From the NCBI GenBank assembly GCA_031271525.1, contig JAISVO010000004.1:1-5555 (forward strand): DNA of 5,555 nucleotides, written 5' to 3'. Shown here one piece after another: positions 1-4,815 of this stretch. The stretch comes from Oscillospiraceae bacterium. Its GTDB lineage: Bacteria; Bacillota; Clostridia; Oscillospirales; UBA929. The notes under the pieces are model-generated. The model searched no databases. It had not been told where the DNA came from and was given only the letters and a program-made list of their open reading frames with translations. The position numbers and the translations under genes are program-made. Numbering within the stretch: position 1 is the stretch's first letter; each line of letters opens with the position of its first letter.

Positions 1-399
1 GTATGGGGCGACTACAGCGGCGAAGCGGGCCAGAACATGCTGGACGACATGATTGACGCTCTGTCCTACCTGACCGACGTCGGGGAGGCGGAACAGCTCG
101 CCTACCGCGACAATAACTATTGCGTGGCGGGGTACGCCTACGGCATGGCGCTGGTTCGGGCTTTTGAGCGTTACGCCAAGTATGAAGGCCAATACGGGCT
201 GAACTGGGAGGACTTCATCAAGATCATGGAGCTGGAGGAATTCACGCTCGGCGCGCTTTCGTTCGACTACAAGAACGGCACGCGGATGGGCGTCGATCAA
301 TTCGCTTTCCTTGAATATGTCGGAAATCCCGAAACGGGTGAGGAAGAGATGATCGCTCTGCGCCCCTTTGAAACACTGGAGGAAGTTATCGCGAAATAA
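1..399 (+). CDS. ABC transporter substrate-binding protein, branched-chain amino acid type (C-terminal fragment)
   Basis: The frame is open from base 1 to the TAA at 397-399, giving 132 residues; the start lies left of the window. The fragment resembles the last third of type I periplasmic/lipoprotein binding proteins (LivJ/LivK, Peripla_BP_6). It has a helix with GYAYGMALVRAFERYAK (fragment residues 44-60), then a 'NWEDFIKIMELEE' segment matching the family's usual 'treslikALE' helix. After that come 'SFDYKNGTRMGVDQFAFLEY' and a closing strand, where the family reads 'f.p.nhrg.dq.yl'. Such proteins capture a small solute outside the membrane and deliver it to an ABC permease. The ligand cannot be read from this fragment, and the N-terminal signal/lipobox and permease genes are not visible. 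A hairpin follows, and the CoA-transferase starts 57 bases after the stop on the same strand, so the two may share a transcript. The family call is from remembered pattern only. Confidence 0.68.
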   Translation, partial: VWGDYSGEAGQNMLDDMIDALSYLTDVGEAEQLAYRDNNYCVAGYAYGMALVRAFERYAKYEGQYGLNWEDFIKIMELEEFTLGALSFDYKNGTRMGVDQFAFLEYVGNPETGEEEMIALRPFETLEEVIAK

Positions 400-412
400 G
401 CAAAAAACAGAA

Positions 413-432
413 CCCCCGCCGGAAGGCGGGGG
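413..432 (+). terminator. GC-rich intercistronic hairpin (weak or partial terminator candidate)
   Basis: A perfect 8-bp stem, CCCCCGCC (413-420) with GGCGGGGG (425-432), closes a GGAA tetraloop 13 bases after the preceding stop codon. In the + direction it is followed by TACGTACG with no U-tract, so it is a poor intrinsic terminator for the upstream gene. It may instead be a processing or stability hairpin between two co-transcribed genes. On the - strand the same stem is followed by a stretch containing six T's (complement of 402-407), so it could stop antisense transcription. Confidence 0.5.
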
Positions 433-455
433 TACGTACGAACGGAGACGCCTGT

Positions 456-1760
456 ATGGATTACACAGCTGAGTATGACGCAAGGCGCTGTACCGCAGAA
501 GAGATTGCGGCGCGGGTGCGGGACAACTGGCGCGTCTGCGCCGACGTTGGCGTGTCCAACCCAAAAGCCATTTACGATGCTCTCGGCGCGCGGGCGCGTA
601 CCCTTACCGGGGTGACGGTGGACTCGAACATTGAGATGTACCCCATGCCTTGGTATGAAGATTTCAAAAACTTTGGGCATGTAACCGGATGCTCATGGTT
701 CTCCAACGCCGGGGCCCGTAAGGCGGTCAACGGCGGTTACGCCGACGTGATGCCCATCCGGTACTGTGACGGTGCGGCGGTCATCCGCGATTATGTGGAG
801 GTAGACGCGCTGTGCCTTGTTGTGTCGCCGATGGATAAACACGGTTTTTTCAGCATGGGGGCTAGCGGTTCGTTTGGAACGGAACGCATCCGAAAGGCAA
901 AGCATATCTTTCTGGAGGTCAACAGGTTCATGCCCCGCTCTTTGGCGGGGCCTCAGATCCACGTCTCGGCAGTCACGGCGCTGTGCGAGCACCACGTCCC
1001 GCTGCCGGAGCTGCCGGCTGTCGCAATCGACGCGGTCAGCCAAAAGATCGGCGAGCTGATCGCGGAGCGTATAGAGGATGGGGACTGTTTACAATTGGGC
1101 ATCGGGGCGATCCCCAACGCCGTTGGCTTCGCGCTGAAAGGAAAACGGAACTTAGGTATCCATACCGAGATGCTAACCGACAGTTTGGCGGAACTGCTTG
1201 ATTGCGGAGCCGCGGACAACTCGCGCAAGCAGGTGCGGCCCGGCAAGTCGGTCGCGACCTTTGCCTTGGGGTCCCGGCGGGTCTACGACTTGATCGACGA
1301 CAACCCTTCGGTGGAGATCCTGCCCAGCGAGTTTGTCAACGATCCCCGCGTCATCTGCCAAAACCGTAATGTGGTTTCGGTCAATTCCGCCATTGAGGTG
1401 GATTTCTATGGTCAGGTCTGCGGTGAGTCGGTGGGCGTTAAGCACATCTCCGGCTCGGGAGGGCAGCCCGACTTCGTGCGCGGCGCGATACTGAGCGAGA
1501 ACGGGCGCAGTTTCATCGCGTTCTCCTCCACGGCGGAGACAAAGCACGGAGACGTCTCCCGTGTCGTCCCCGTCTTGGCGGCCGGAGCCGTGGTGACGAC
1601 GAATAAGAACGACGTGGATATGGTCGTCACCGAATACGGCGTCGCAAAACTGCGGGGGCAAACCCTCTCCGCCCGTGTTCGCAACCTCATTGCGGTCGCC
1701 CACCCCCAGTTCCGGGAGCAACTGCTGTACACGGCGCGAGAGCGCGGCGTGCTCGTCTGA
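456..1760 (+). CDS. Acetyl-CoA hydrolase/transferase family CoA-transferase (4-hydroxybutyrate or butyryl-CoA:acetate CoA-transferase type)
   Basis: This complete 434-residue protein matches the usual 430-440 aa of the Cat1/AbfT family, which moves CoA between short-chain acids (acetate, butyrate, 4-hydroxybutyrate, propionate) in the cytoplasm. It has the N-terminal 'CTAEE' segment and 'VSPMDKHGFFSMGAS' (123-137). It also has the nucleotide-loop-like 'LGIGAIPNAV' (214-223) and 'GIHTEML' (234-240), whose Glu238 aligns in sequence and number with the catalytic Glu238 of Clostridium aminobutyricum AbfT. Further on are 'GSGGQPDFVRGA' (333-344), where most relatives have GVGGQxDF, and 'VTEYGVAKLRG' (391-401). 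The ATG at 456 is preceded by GGAG at 444-447 with 8-base spacing. Acid specificity within this family is not readable by eye, so no symbol is given. It converges on the minus-strand ato unit and is separated from it by a strong hairpin. Confidence 0.9.
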   Translation: MDYTAEYDARRCTAEEIAARVRDNWRVCADVGVSNPKAIYDALGARARTLTGVTVDSNIEMYPMPWYEDFKNFGHVTGCSWFSNAGARKAVNGGYADVMPIRYCDGAAVIRDYVEVDALCLVVSPMDKHGFFSMGASGSFGTERIRKAKHIFLEVNRFMPRSLAGPQIHVSAVTALCEHHVPLPELPAVAIDAVSQKIGELIAERIEDGDCLQLGIGAIPNAVGFALKGKRNLGIHTEMLTDSLAELLDCGAADNSRKQVRPGKSVATFALGSRRVYDLIDDNPSVEILPSEFVNDPRVICQNRNVVSVNSAIEVDFYGQVCGESVGVKHISGSGGQPDFVRGAILSENGRSFIAFSSTAETKHGDVSRVVPVLAAGAVVTTNKNDVDMVVTEYGVAKLRGQTLSARVRNLIAVAHPQFREQLLYTARERGVLV

Positions 1761-1779
1761 CTCTGACGCTCAAATAGTG

Positions 1780-1811
1780 AACGGGGGACCGCCGTCAGAC
1801 GGTCCCCCGTT
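1780..1811 (+). terminator. Intrinsic terminator hairpin between convergent genes
   Basis: A perfect 12-bp stem, AACGGGGGACCG (1780-1791) with CGGTCCCCCGTT (1800-1811), closes an 8-base loop. It begins 20 bases after the CoA-transferase stop and ends 16 bases before the stop of the opposing surface-protein gene. The + side is followed by a T-rich stretch (1812-1836), although not a clean run. The - side is followed by a less T-rich sequence. It therefore fits best as the terminator of the + strand gene, and may act in both directions. Confidence 0.8.
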
Positions 1812-1826
1812 CGATTATACTTAACT

Positions 1827-2747
1827 TTACTTTTTCTTGCGGAGCATCGCGGTCAGACCTATCGAGGACACACCGGCGATTAATAGGACGCCGCCAACCG
1901 CCAGCAGACTGAACGGATCGGCGGTCTTCGGGTTCGCGGGTGCCGCGCCGCCGTCAGAAGAGGCGGCGGGCGCGTTGTCGGCCGGGGCTTCGGCCGCCGG
2001 AGGCGCGGCCTCGCCGGGGGCGTCGCTCACGACCATCAGCCCGGCGGAACTGACGCCGGCGTTGGCGTTATAGATGTACCAAGTTACTTCGTACTCGCCG
2101 TCCGCCGGGATGTCCACACGGATACCGGGACGGATTAAGGTGCCGTCTGCCAGCAGGTCGGGTTGGAACCAGCCCATCAATTGGGTCAGGACACCGGCGT
2201 AGTTGTTGTGCGCGTCATTGGCGGGACGCCAGCCCGCGCCGAAGCCTCCGCCGAAGCCTAACGGGCCGGTGGGGTCATACACCAACTCGCCGATGTTGTC
2301 CATCAAGTTGCCGTAATAGGCGTCGTAGTCGGTGATGCTAAGATCCGCCCCCATGCCTTGAACCGGGGCATAGGTGTACACAAAGTTCAACCCTCCCTCG
2401 CCTTGGGTCTTAGGCGCGACAAAGCCGGGGGTGCCGCCGGTCAGATCAATGACAAAGGTATCGGTGCCGTTTGAGATGCTGAACGCCTGAACGACACCCT
2501 CGTTGGTCCAGTTCGAGGGTCCTTCCTCGGTGGTGACATCAGCCAGAAAATAAACGGACTGCCCGGCTTTGAATGTCATCTTCTCGCCTTGGTAGACAAA
2601 AGTGCCGGTCGCCGCCGCAGGGTCGGTATAGGCCGTCTTGAGGATGGTGTAGCCGTCCGCGATCACCGGTTCGGCGGCGGCGGTGAGCAGCAAGCCGCTC
2701 AGCAGGGTAACCATCAGCGCGAGGACGAGGATCCGTGAGAATTTCAT
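1827..2747 (-). CDS. Secreted cell-surface protein with NPKTAD sorting-like C-terminus, function unknown
   Basis: The 306-residue protein has a Sec signal peptide: MKFSR, then a hydrophobic stretch 6-22 with likely cleavage after AAA at 25. The extracellular body (about 30-241) has no cysteines and includes a glycine-rich patch, GPLGFGGGFGAGW (161-173). Towards its end is a beta-like segment, 'IRVDIPADGEYEVTWYIYNA' (209-228). An Ala/Pro/Glu/Asp-rich linker (242-271) precedes NPKTAD (272-277), a hydrophobic span (about 280-302) and the basic tail RKKK. That tripartite tail is the layout of sortase-processed Gram-positive wall proteins, with NPKTA in place of LPXTG. Alternatively it is a plain membrane anchor. 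The body matches no family I recognise. The ATG is preceded by AAAGGAG (2758-2764, 10-base spacing). It lies 60 bases downstream of atoA on the same strand, with no clear promoter of its own, so co-transcription with atoDA is likely but not shown. Confidence 0.85.
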   Translation of the reverse strand: MKFSRILVLALMVTLLSGLLLTAAAEPVIADGYTILKTAYTDPAAATGTFVYQGEKMTFKAGQSVYFLADVTTEEGPSNWTNEGVVQAFSISNGTDTFVIDLTGGTPGFVAPKTQGEGGLNFVYTYAPVQGMGADLSITDYDAYYGNLMDNIGELVYDPTGPLGFGGGFGAGWRPANDAHNNYAGVLTQLMGWFQPDLLADGTLIRPGIRVDIPADGEYEVTWYIYNANAGVSSAGLMVVSDAPGEAAPPAAEAPADNAPAASSDGGAAPANPKTADPFSLLAVGGVLLIAGVSSIGLTAMLRKKK

Positions 2748-2788
2748 CTGTTCTTCTCTCCTTTGTGGATTTTGTTTTGTATTCTGAT

Positions 2789-2805
2789 GCGCTCCCTCGG
2801 AGCGC
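2789..2805 (-). other. Intercistronic hairpin between atoA and the surface-protein gene
   Basis: GCGCTCC (2789-2795) pairs perfectly with GGAGCGC (2799-2805) around a 3-base loop, starting 2 bases after the atoA stop on the minus strand. The following minus-strand sequence is A-rich with no U-tract. It is therefore unlikely to be an intrinsic terminator of the ato transcript. It could protect the upstream message from 3' decay or lower expression of the downstream gene. Confidence 0.4.
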
Positions 2806-2807
2806 CG

Positions 2808-3470
2808 TCATCCGCCCATAGACTTCAGGTTCTCAGAGACGCGCAGGGGCGCTTCGGTGGCGTCCCTAATCTGCTCGACGGTAAATTCGGGGTTAATCTC
2901 GGTGAGCAGCAGACCCTCCGGCGTCACATTGATCACACCCATCTCGGTTACAATCATGTCGACGCAGCGGACCGCAGTGAGGGGCAGGCGGCATTTGGTC
3001 AGGATCTTGTGAGCTCCCTTTGCCGTGTGCTCCATAGCCACGATGACCTTCTTCGCGCCCACTACCAAGTCCATCGCTCCGCCCATTCCGGGCACCCGCT
3101 TGCCGGGGATGATCCAGTTGGATAAGCTGCCTTCCGCGTCCACCTCCAATGCGCCCAACACGGTGCAGTTGACATGTCCGCCGCGTATCAGCCCGAACGA
3201 AACGCTTGAGTCGATGAAACTGCCCCCGACGTCCGCCGACGCGGGTGAACCGCCGGCGTCGACGACGTACAGCGGCTGTGCGTCTTCTTTGCCCGGCTTT
3301 GGCCCCGTGCCAAGAATGCCGTTTTCGCTGTGCAGAATGACACTGACGCCTTCCGGCAGATAGTTCGGCACGAGGGTCGGCAGACCGATACCGAGGTTGA
3401 CCACATCCCCGTCGTTCAGTTCCTTTGCGGCACGGGCCGCGATAAAGCCCTTGATGCTATCCTTATCCAT
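2808..3470 (-). CDS. atoA: 3-oxoacid/butyrate-acetoacetate CoA-transferase, subunit B (beta)
   Basis: The 220-residue protein is the expected size for the beta subunit of heteromeric family I CoA-transferases (AtoA/CtfB/ScoB). With the alpha subunit it moves CoA between acyl-CoA and acids such as acetoacetate, acetate or butyrate through a glutamyl-CoA thioester. It carries 'NLGIGLPTLVPNYLP' (25-39) and the signature LHSENGILG (46-54), where Glu49 is the catalytic glutamate. Later come 'GGSFIDSSVSFGLIRGGHV' and 'VTEMGVINVT'. The frame is open upstream to 3578, but the start is set at the ATG 3468-3470: MDKDSIKGFIA is the usual family N-terminus, and the ATG sits 8 bases after GGAGG (3479-3483). 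It overlaps the end of atoD by 8 bases (ATGGATAA), pointing to translational coupling and equal subunit amounts. The precise acid pair is not decided by sequence. Confidence 0.93.
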   Translation of the reverse strand: MDKDSIKGFIAARAAKELNDGDVVNLGIGLPTLVPNYLPEGVSVILHSENGILGTGPKPGKEDAQPLYVVDAGGSPASADVGGSFIDSSVSFGLIRGGHVNCTVLGALEVDAEGSLSNWIIPGKRVPGMGGAMDLVVGAKKVIVAMEHTAKGAHKILTKCRLPLTAVRCVDMIVTEMGVINVTPEGLLLTEINPEFTVEQIRDATEAPLRVSENLKSMGG

Positions 3471-4146
3471 CCGCGCAGCCTCCGTCCACGATGTAATCCA
3501 CCAAGACCCCGCCAGTGACCACGTTCTCCGGCTCGATCCCGCCCGCTTCAACGATGTGCTCCGCCTCGGCGATAACAATGTCTGCGGCGGTCGCCATGAC
3601 GACGTTGAAGTTGCGGGTGGTTCCCTTATACCAAATGTTCCCGCGCCTGTCGATCAGATGGCCGCTCAGCAGCGCGAAATCGGCCCGCAGCGGGCGCTCC
3701 AGCAGGTATTGCCTGCCGTCCACCTCCACCACGCTGTGGACGTGTTCGGCCTCCTGCACCAAGGTGCCCAAGCCGGTCGGGGTCAGCACGCCGCCCAAGC
3801 CCGCGCCGGCGGCGCGGATCATCTCGGCAAGACTGCCCTGCGGCACCAGCACAAGTTCCAGCGTCCCGGCGTTGTGCTGCTCCGCGACCTCCGGGTTCAG
3901 CCCCACATGGCTGGTGATGAGTTTCCTGACCTGCCTGTTGTGGATGAGTTTCGCGACGCCGTAGTAGTCGCTCCCGTCCGGGCCGTTCGGCATACTGCCG
4001 TCGTTGCAGATCAGGGTAAGGCCCGTCGCTTTGATCTCGGCCAGCGTTTTATGCGGGCTGCCGCAACCCATAAACCCGCCGACCATAACGCTCGCCCCGT
4101 CGGGGATCATGCGCGCGGCTTCCGCGGGCGTCAGGATGGTCTTCAT
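3463..4146 (-). CDS. atoD: 3-oxoacid/butyrate-acetoacetate CoA-transferase, subunit A (alpha)
   Basis: The 227-residue protein is the CoA-binding alpha subunit of a heteromeric family I CoA-transferase. Residues 16-31 fit the family signature exactly: Asp-Gly, three hydrophobics, then GGFMGCGSP at 23-31. Other family landmarks are 'SHVGLNPE' (79-86), 'PQGSLAEMIRAAGAGLGGVL' (102-121), which leads into PTGLGT, and 'GNIWYKGTTRNFN' (169-181). The catalytic Glu is supplied by the B subunit. The ATG follows AAGGAGG (4152-4158) with 5-base spacing. It is the first gene of the minus-strand operon. It starts about 34 bases after the predicted sigma-54 transcription start near 4180 and shares its control region with the divergent phaJ-bcd operon. 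AtoD/CtfA/ScoA-type substrate choice (acetoacetate, acetate or butyrate) is not resolved. Confidence 0.93.
   Translation of the reverse strand: MKTILTPAEAARMIPDGASVMVGGFMGCGSPHKTLAEIKATGLTLICNDGSMPNGPDGSDYYGVAKLIHNRQVRKLITSHVGLNPEVAEQHNAGTLELVLVPQGSLAEMIRAAGAGLGGVLTPTGLGTLVQEAEHVHSVVEVDGRQYLLERPLRADFALLSGHLIDRRGNIWYKGTTRNFNVVMATAADIVIAEAEHIVEAGGIEPENVVTGGVLVDYIVDGGCADG
3479..3483 (-). promoter_or_regulatory. Ribosome binding site inside atoD that fixes the atoA start
   Basis: On the minus strand GGAGG (3483 to 3479) lies 8 bases before the ATG at 3470-3468, within the last codons of atoD. This supports the start at 3470 over the longer open frame to 3578, whose extra 36 residues (rich in Arg, Ser and Trp) look unlike the family and merely overlap atoD. 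Confidence 0.75.
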
Positions 4147-4185
4147 AAGTTCCTCCTTCCGAAATGGTGTTCAGTTCTGATTACC

Positions 4186-4214
4186 ATTATAGCAAGTTTT
4201 GTGCCAGCTATAAA
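4186..4214 (-). promoter_or_regulatory. Possible sigma-A type promoter for atoDA (alternative)
   Basis: On the minus strand TATAAT (4191-4186) is a perfect -10 box, with TTTATA (4214-4209) as a 4-of-6 -35 box at 17-base spacing. It overlaps the sigma-54 promoter, its -10 box lying directly after the TTGC. It may give basal transcription or be chance in an AT-rich stretch. Confidence 0.3.
4192..4206 (-). promoter_or_regulatory. Sigma-54 (RpoN/SigL) -24/-12 promoter for atoDA and the surface-protein gene
   Basis: Reading the minus strand, TGGCAC (4206-4201), five bases AAAAC, then TTGC (4195-4192) match the TGGCAC-N5-TTGC consensus at every core position. The GG and GC dinucleotides are separated by the obligatory 10 bases. 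Transcription is predicted to start near 4180, leaving a leader of about 34 bases that contains the atoD ribosome binding site. Sigma-54 promoters are silent without an AAA+ enhancer-binding protein, and candidate activator sites lie 75-115 bases upstream. Confidence 0.82.
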
Positions 4215-4226
4215 CCGGGAATCGGA

Positions 4227-4244
4227 ATTGACATACGGGTCAAT
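4227..4244. promoter_or_regulatory. Inverted repeat ATTGAC-N6-GTCAAT, possible regulator site
   Basis: Two 6-base arms, 4227-4232 and 4239-4244, are perfectly inverted around 6 bases. The site lies about 47-64 bases upstream of the predicted atoDA start and 105-122 upstream of the predicted phaJ start. Its half-sites face the opposite way (GAC...GTC) to the tandem sites nearby, so it may belong to a different regulator. It also contains TTGACA, which could act as a -35 box with TTTAAT (4250-4255, 16-base spacing) for a weaker + strand promoter. Confidence 0.45.
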
Positions 4245-4256
4245 ATCGGTTTAATT

Positions 4257-4272
4257 AAGTCTATCTTGACTT
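4257..4272. promoter_or_regulatory. Upstream activator site A (AAGTC-N6-GACTT)
   Basis: AAGTC (4257-4261) and GACTT (4268-4272) form a 16-base inverted repeat with a 6-base centre. Its midpoint is about 84 bases from each of the two predicted sigma-54 transcription starts (near 4180 and 4349), a usual distance for enhancer-binding protein sites. The same motif recurs 20 bases further on. The protein that binds it is not in the window. Confidence 0.6.
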
Positions 4273-4276
4273 CGCA

Positions 4277-4292
4277 AAGTCATATATGACTT
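4277..4292. promoter_or_regulatory. Upstream activator site B (perfect 16-base palindrome)
   Basis: AAGTCATATATGACTT is identical to its own reverse complement over all 16 bases. It repeats the AAGTC-N6-GACTT pattern of site A, starting exactly 20 bases later with a 4-base gap. Two-turn spacing puts both sites on the same DNA face, as expected for cooperative binding of activator dimers. Its midpoint is about 64 bases upstream of the predicted phaJ start and 104 upstream of the predicted atoD start. Confidence 0.68.
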
Positions 4293-4322
4293 GATCGGGC
4301 TATGCATTTGTCCAAAATCCGT

Positions 4323-4337
4323 TGGCACATGAATTGC
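4323..4337 (+). promoter_or_regulatory. Sigma-54 (RpoN/SigL) -24/-12 promoter for phaJ-bcd
   Basis: TGGCAC (4323-4328), five bases ATGAA, then TTGC (4334-4337) match the sigma-54 core consensus exactly, with the 10-base gap between GG (4324-4325) and GC (4336-4337). A T precedes the TGG (TTGGCAC) and a T follows the TTGC, both favoured by the consensus. The predicted start is near 4349, giving a leader of about 30 bases to the phaJ TTG codon with the ribosome binding site inside it. Confidence 0.84.
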
Positions 4338-4363
4338 TAATCAATAAATGTGACATACCGAGT

Positions 4364-4370
4364 AAGGAGG
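4364..4370 (+). promoter_or_regulatory. Ribosome binding site fixing the phaJ TTG start
   Basis: AAGGAGG lies 8 bases before TTG 4379-4381. No in-frame ATG is present between the promoter and the family's conserved N-terminus. This makes TTG the start, rather than the in-frame TTG at 4322, which lies inside the -24 promoter element and upstream of the predicted transcript. Confidence 0.8.
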
Positions 4371-4378
4371 GAACGCAC

Positions 4379-4798
4379 TTGACCGGCAAAACCATCGGGG
4401 AGTTGAGCCTTGGCGACAGCGCGTTTATCGAGAAGACAGTCTCGGAGAGCGACGTCTACCTATACGCAGGGATTACCTGCGACTTCAACCCCGCCCATAT
4501 CAACGAGCCGGAGGCCGCGAAGGGCCGTTTCGGGCGGCGGGTCGCGCATGGGATGCTTTCCGCGGGCTTTATCAGCGCGGTACTGGGCACGCAACTGCCC
4601 GGGCCGGGAACCATCTATTTGGGTCAGGAATTGAAATTTACCGCGCCGGTGTACATCGGCGACACCGTTCGGGCGGTCGTTACGGTGGAGGAGATAAAGG
4701 TTGAAAAGAACCTTGTCCGCCTCAAAACAACCTGTGTCAATCAAGATGGCAAGACGGTCGTCGAGGGAACCGCGACAGTCATGGCTCCAAAGGCTTGA
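4379..4798 (+). CDS. phaJ: (R)-specific enoyl-CoA hydratase, MaoC-like hot-dog fold
   Basis: From the TTG start the protein has 139 residues, typical of PhaJ (about 134-160). It hydrates 2-enoyl-CoA such as crotonyl-CoA to (R)-3-hydroxyacyl-CoA, or the reverse, in the cytoplasm. The hydratase-2 motif is clear: 'GITCDFNPAH' (31-40), with Asp35 and His40 as the catalytic pair (Asp31/His36 in Aeromonas PhaJ). It is followed by 'RVAHGMLSAGF' (54-64), 'GPGTIYLGQELKFTAPV' and a closing strand ending 'EGTATVMAPKA'. Cys34 replaces the more usual Gly before the catalytic Asp, which is minor. It is the first gene of a + strand operon, with bcd 17 bases downstream. That pairing links it to C4 acyl-CoA conversion rather than to polyester synthesis alone; no PHA synthase is visible. 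Relatives of MaoC type with other substrates cannot be fully excluded. Confidence 0.9.
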   Translation: MTGKTIGELSLGDSAFIEKTVSESDVYLYAGITCDFNPAHINEPEAAKGRFGRRVAHGMLSAGFISAVLGTQLPGPGTIYLGQELKFTAPVYIGDTVRAVVTVEEIKVEKNLVRLKTTCVNQDGKTVVEGTATVMAPKA

Positions 4799-4815
4799 CG
4801 GAAAGGAAAGGGAGA

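Noticed and set aside
932..951. Inverted repeat GCCCCGC / GCGGGGC inside the Cat1-type gene
   Set aside because: The 7-bp stem lies in coding sequence of a GC-rich genome with no T-run, so chance is sufficient.
1173..1721. Minus-strand open frame of 182 codons
   Set aside because: It is a shadow of the 456-1760 CoA-transferase, with no recognisable domain.
3397..4254. Long + strand open frame (285 codons) opposite atoD/atoA
   Set aside because: It is antisense to two clear CoA-transferase subunits, has no family resemblance, is rich in His/Arg/Ala as GC-rich shadow frames are, and would run into the control region.
4228..4255. Sigma-A promoter TTGACA-N16-TTTAAT on the + strand for phaJ
   Set aside because: The boxes are fair, but it would give a leader of about 117 bases running through the palindromes. 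The exact sigma-54 element closer to the gene explains the layout better. It is kept only as a remark under the inverted repeat.
4267..4292. Alternative RNA hairpins (TGACTT/AAGTCA pairs) as a riboswitch-like leader
   Set aside because: The predicted phaJ transcript starts near 4349, so these repeats would not be transcribed. DNA activator sites are the simpler reading.
4326..4352. Weak inverted repeat CACAT...ATGTG near the phaJ promoter
   Set aside because: It has only 5-base arms with a 17-base gap, and one arm is explained by the -24 element.
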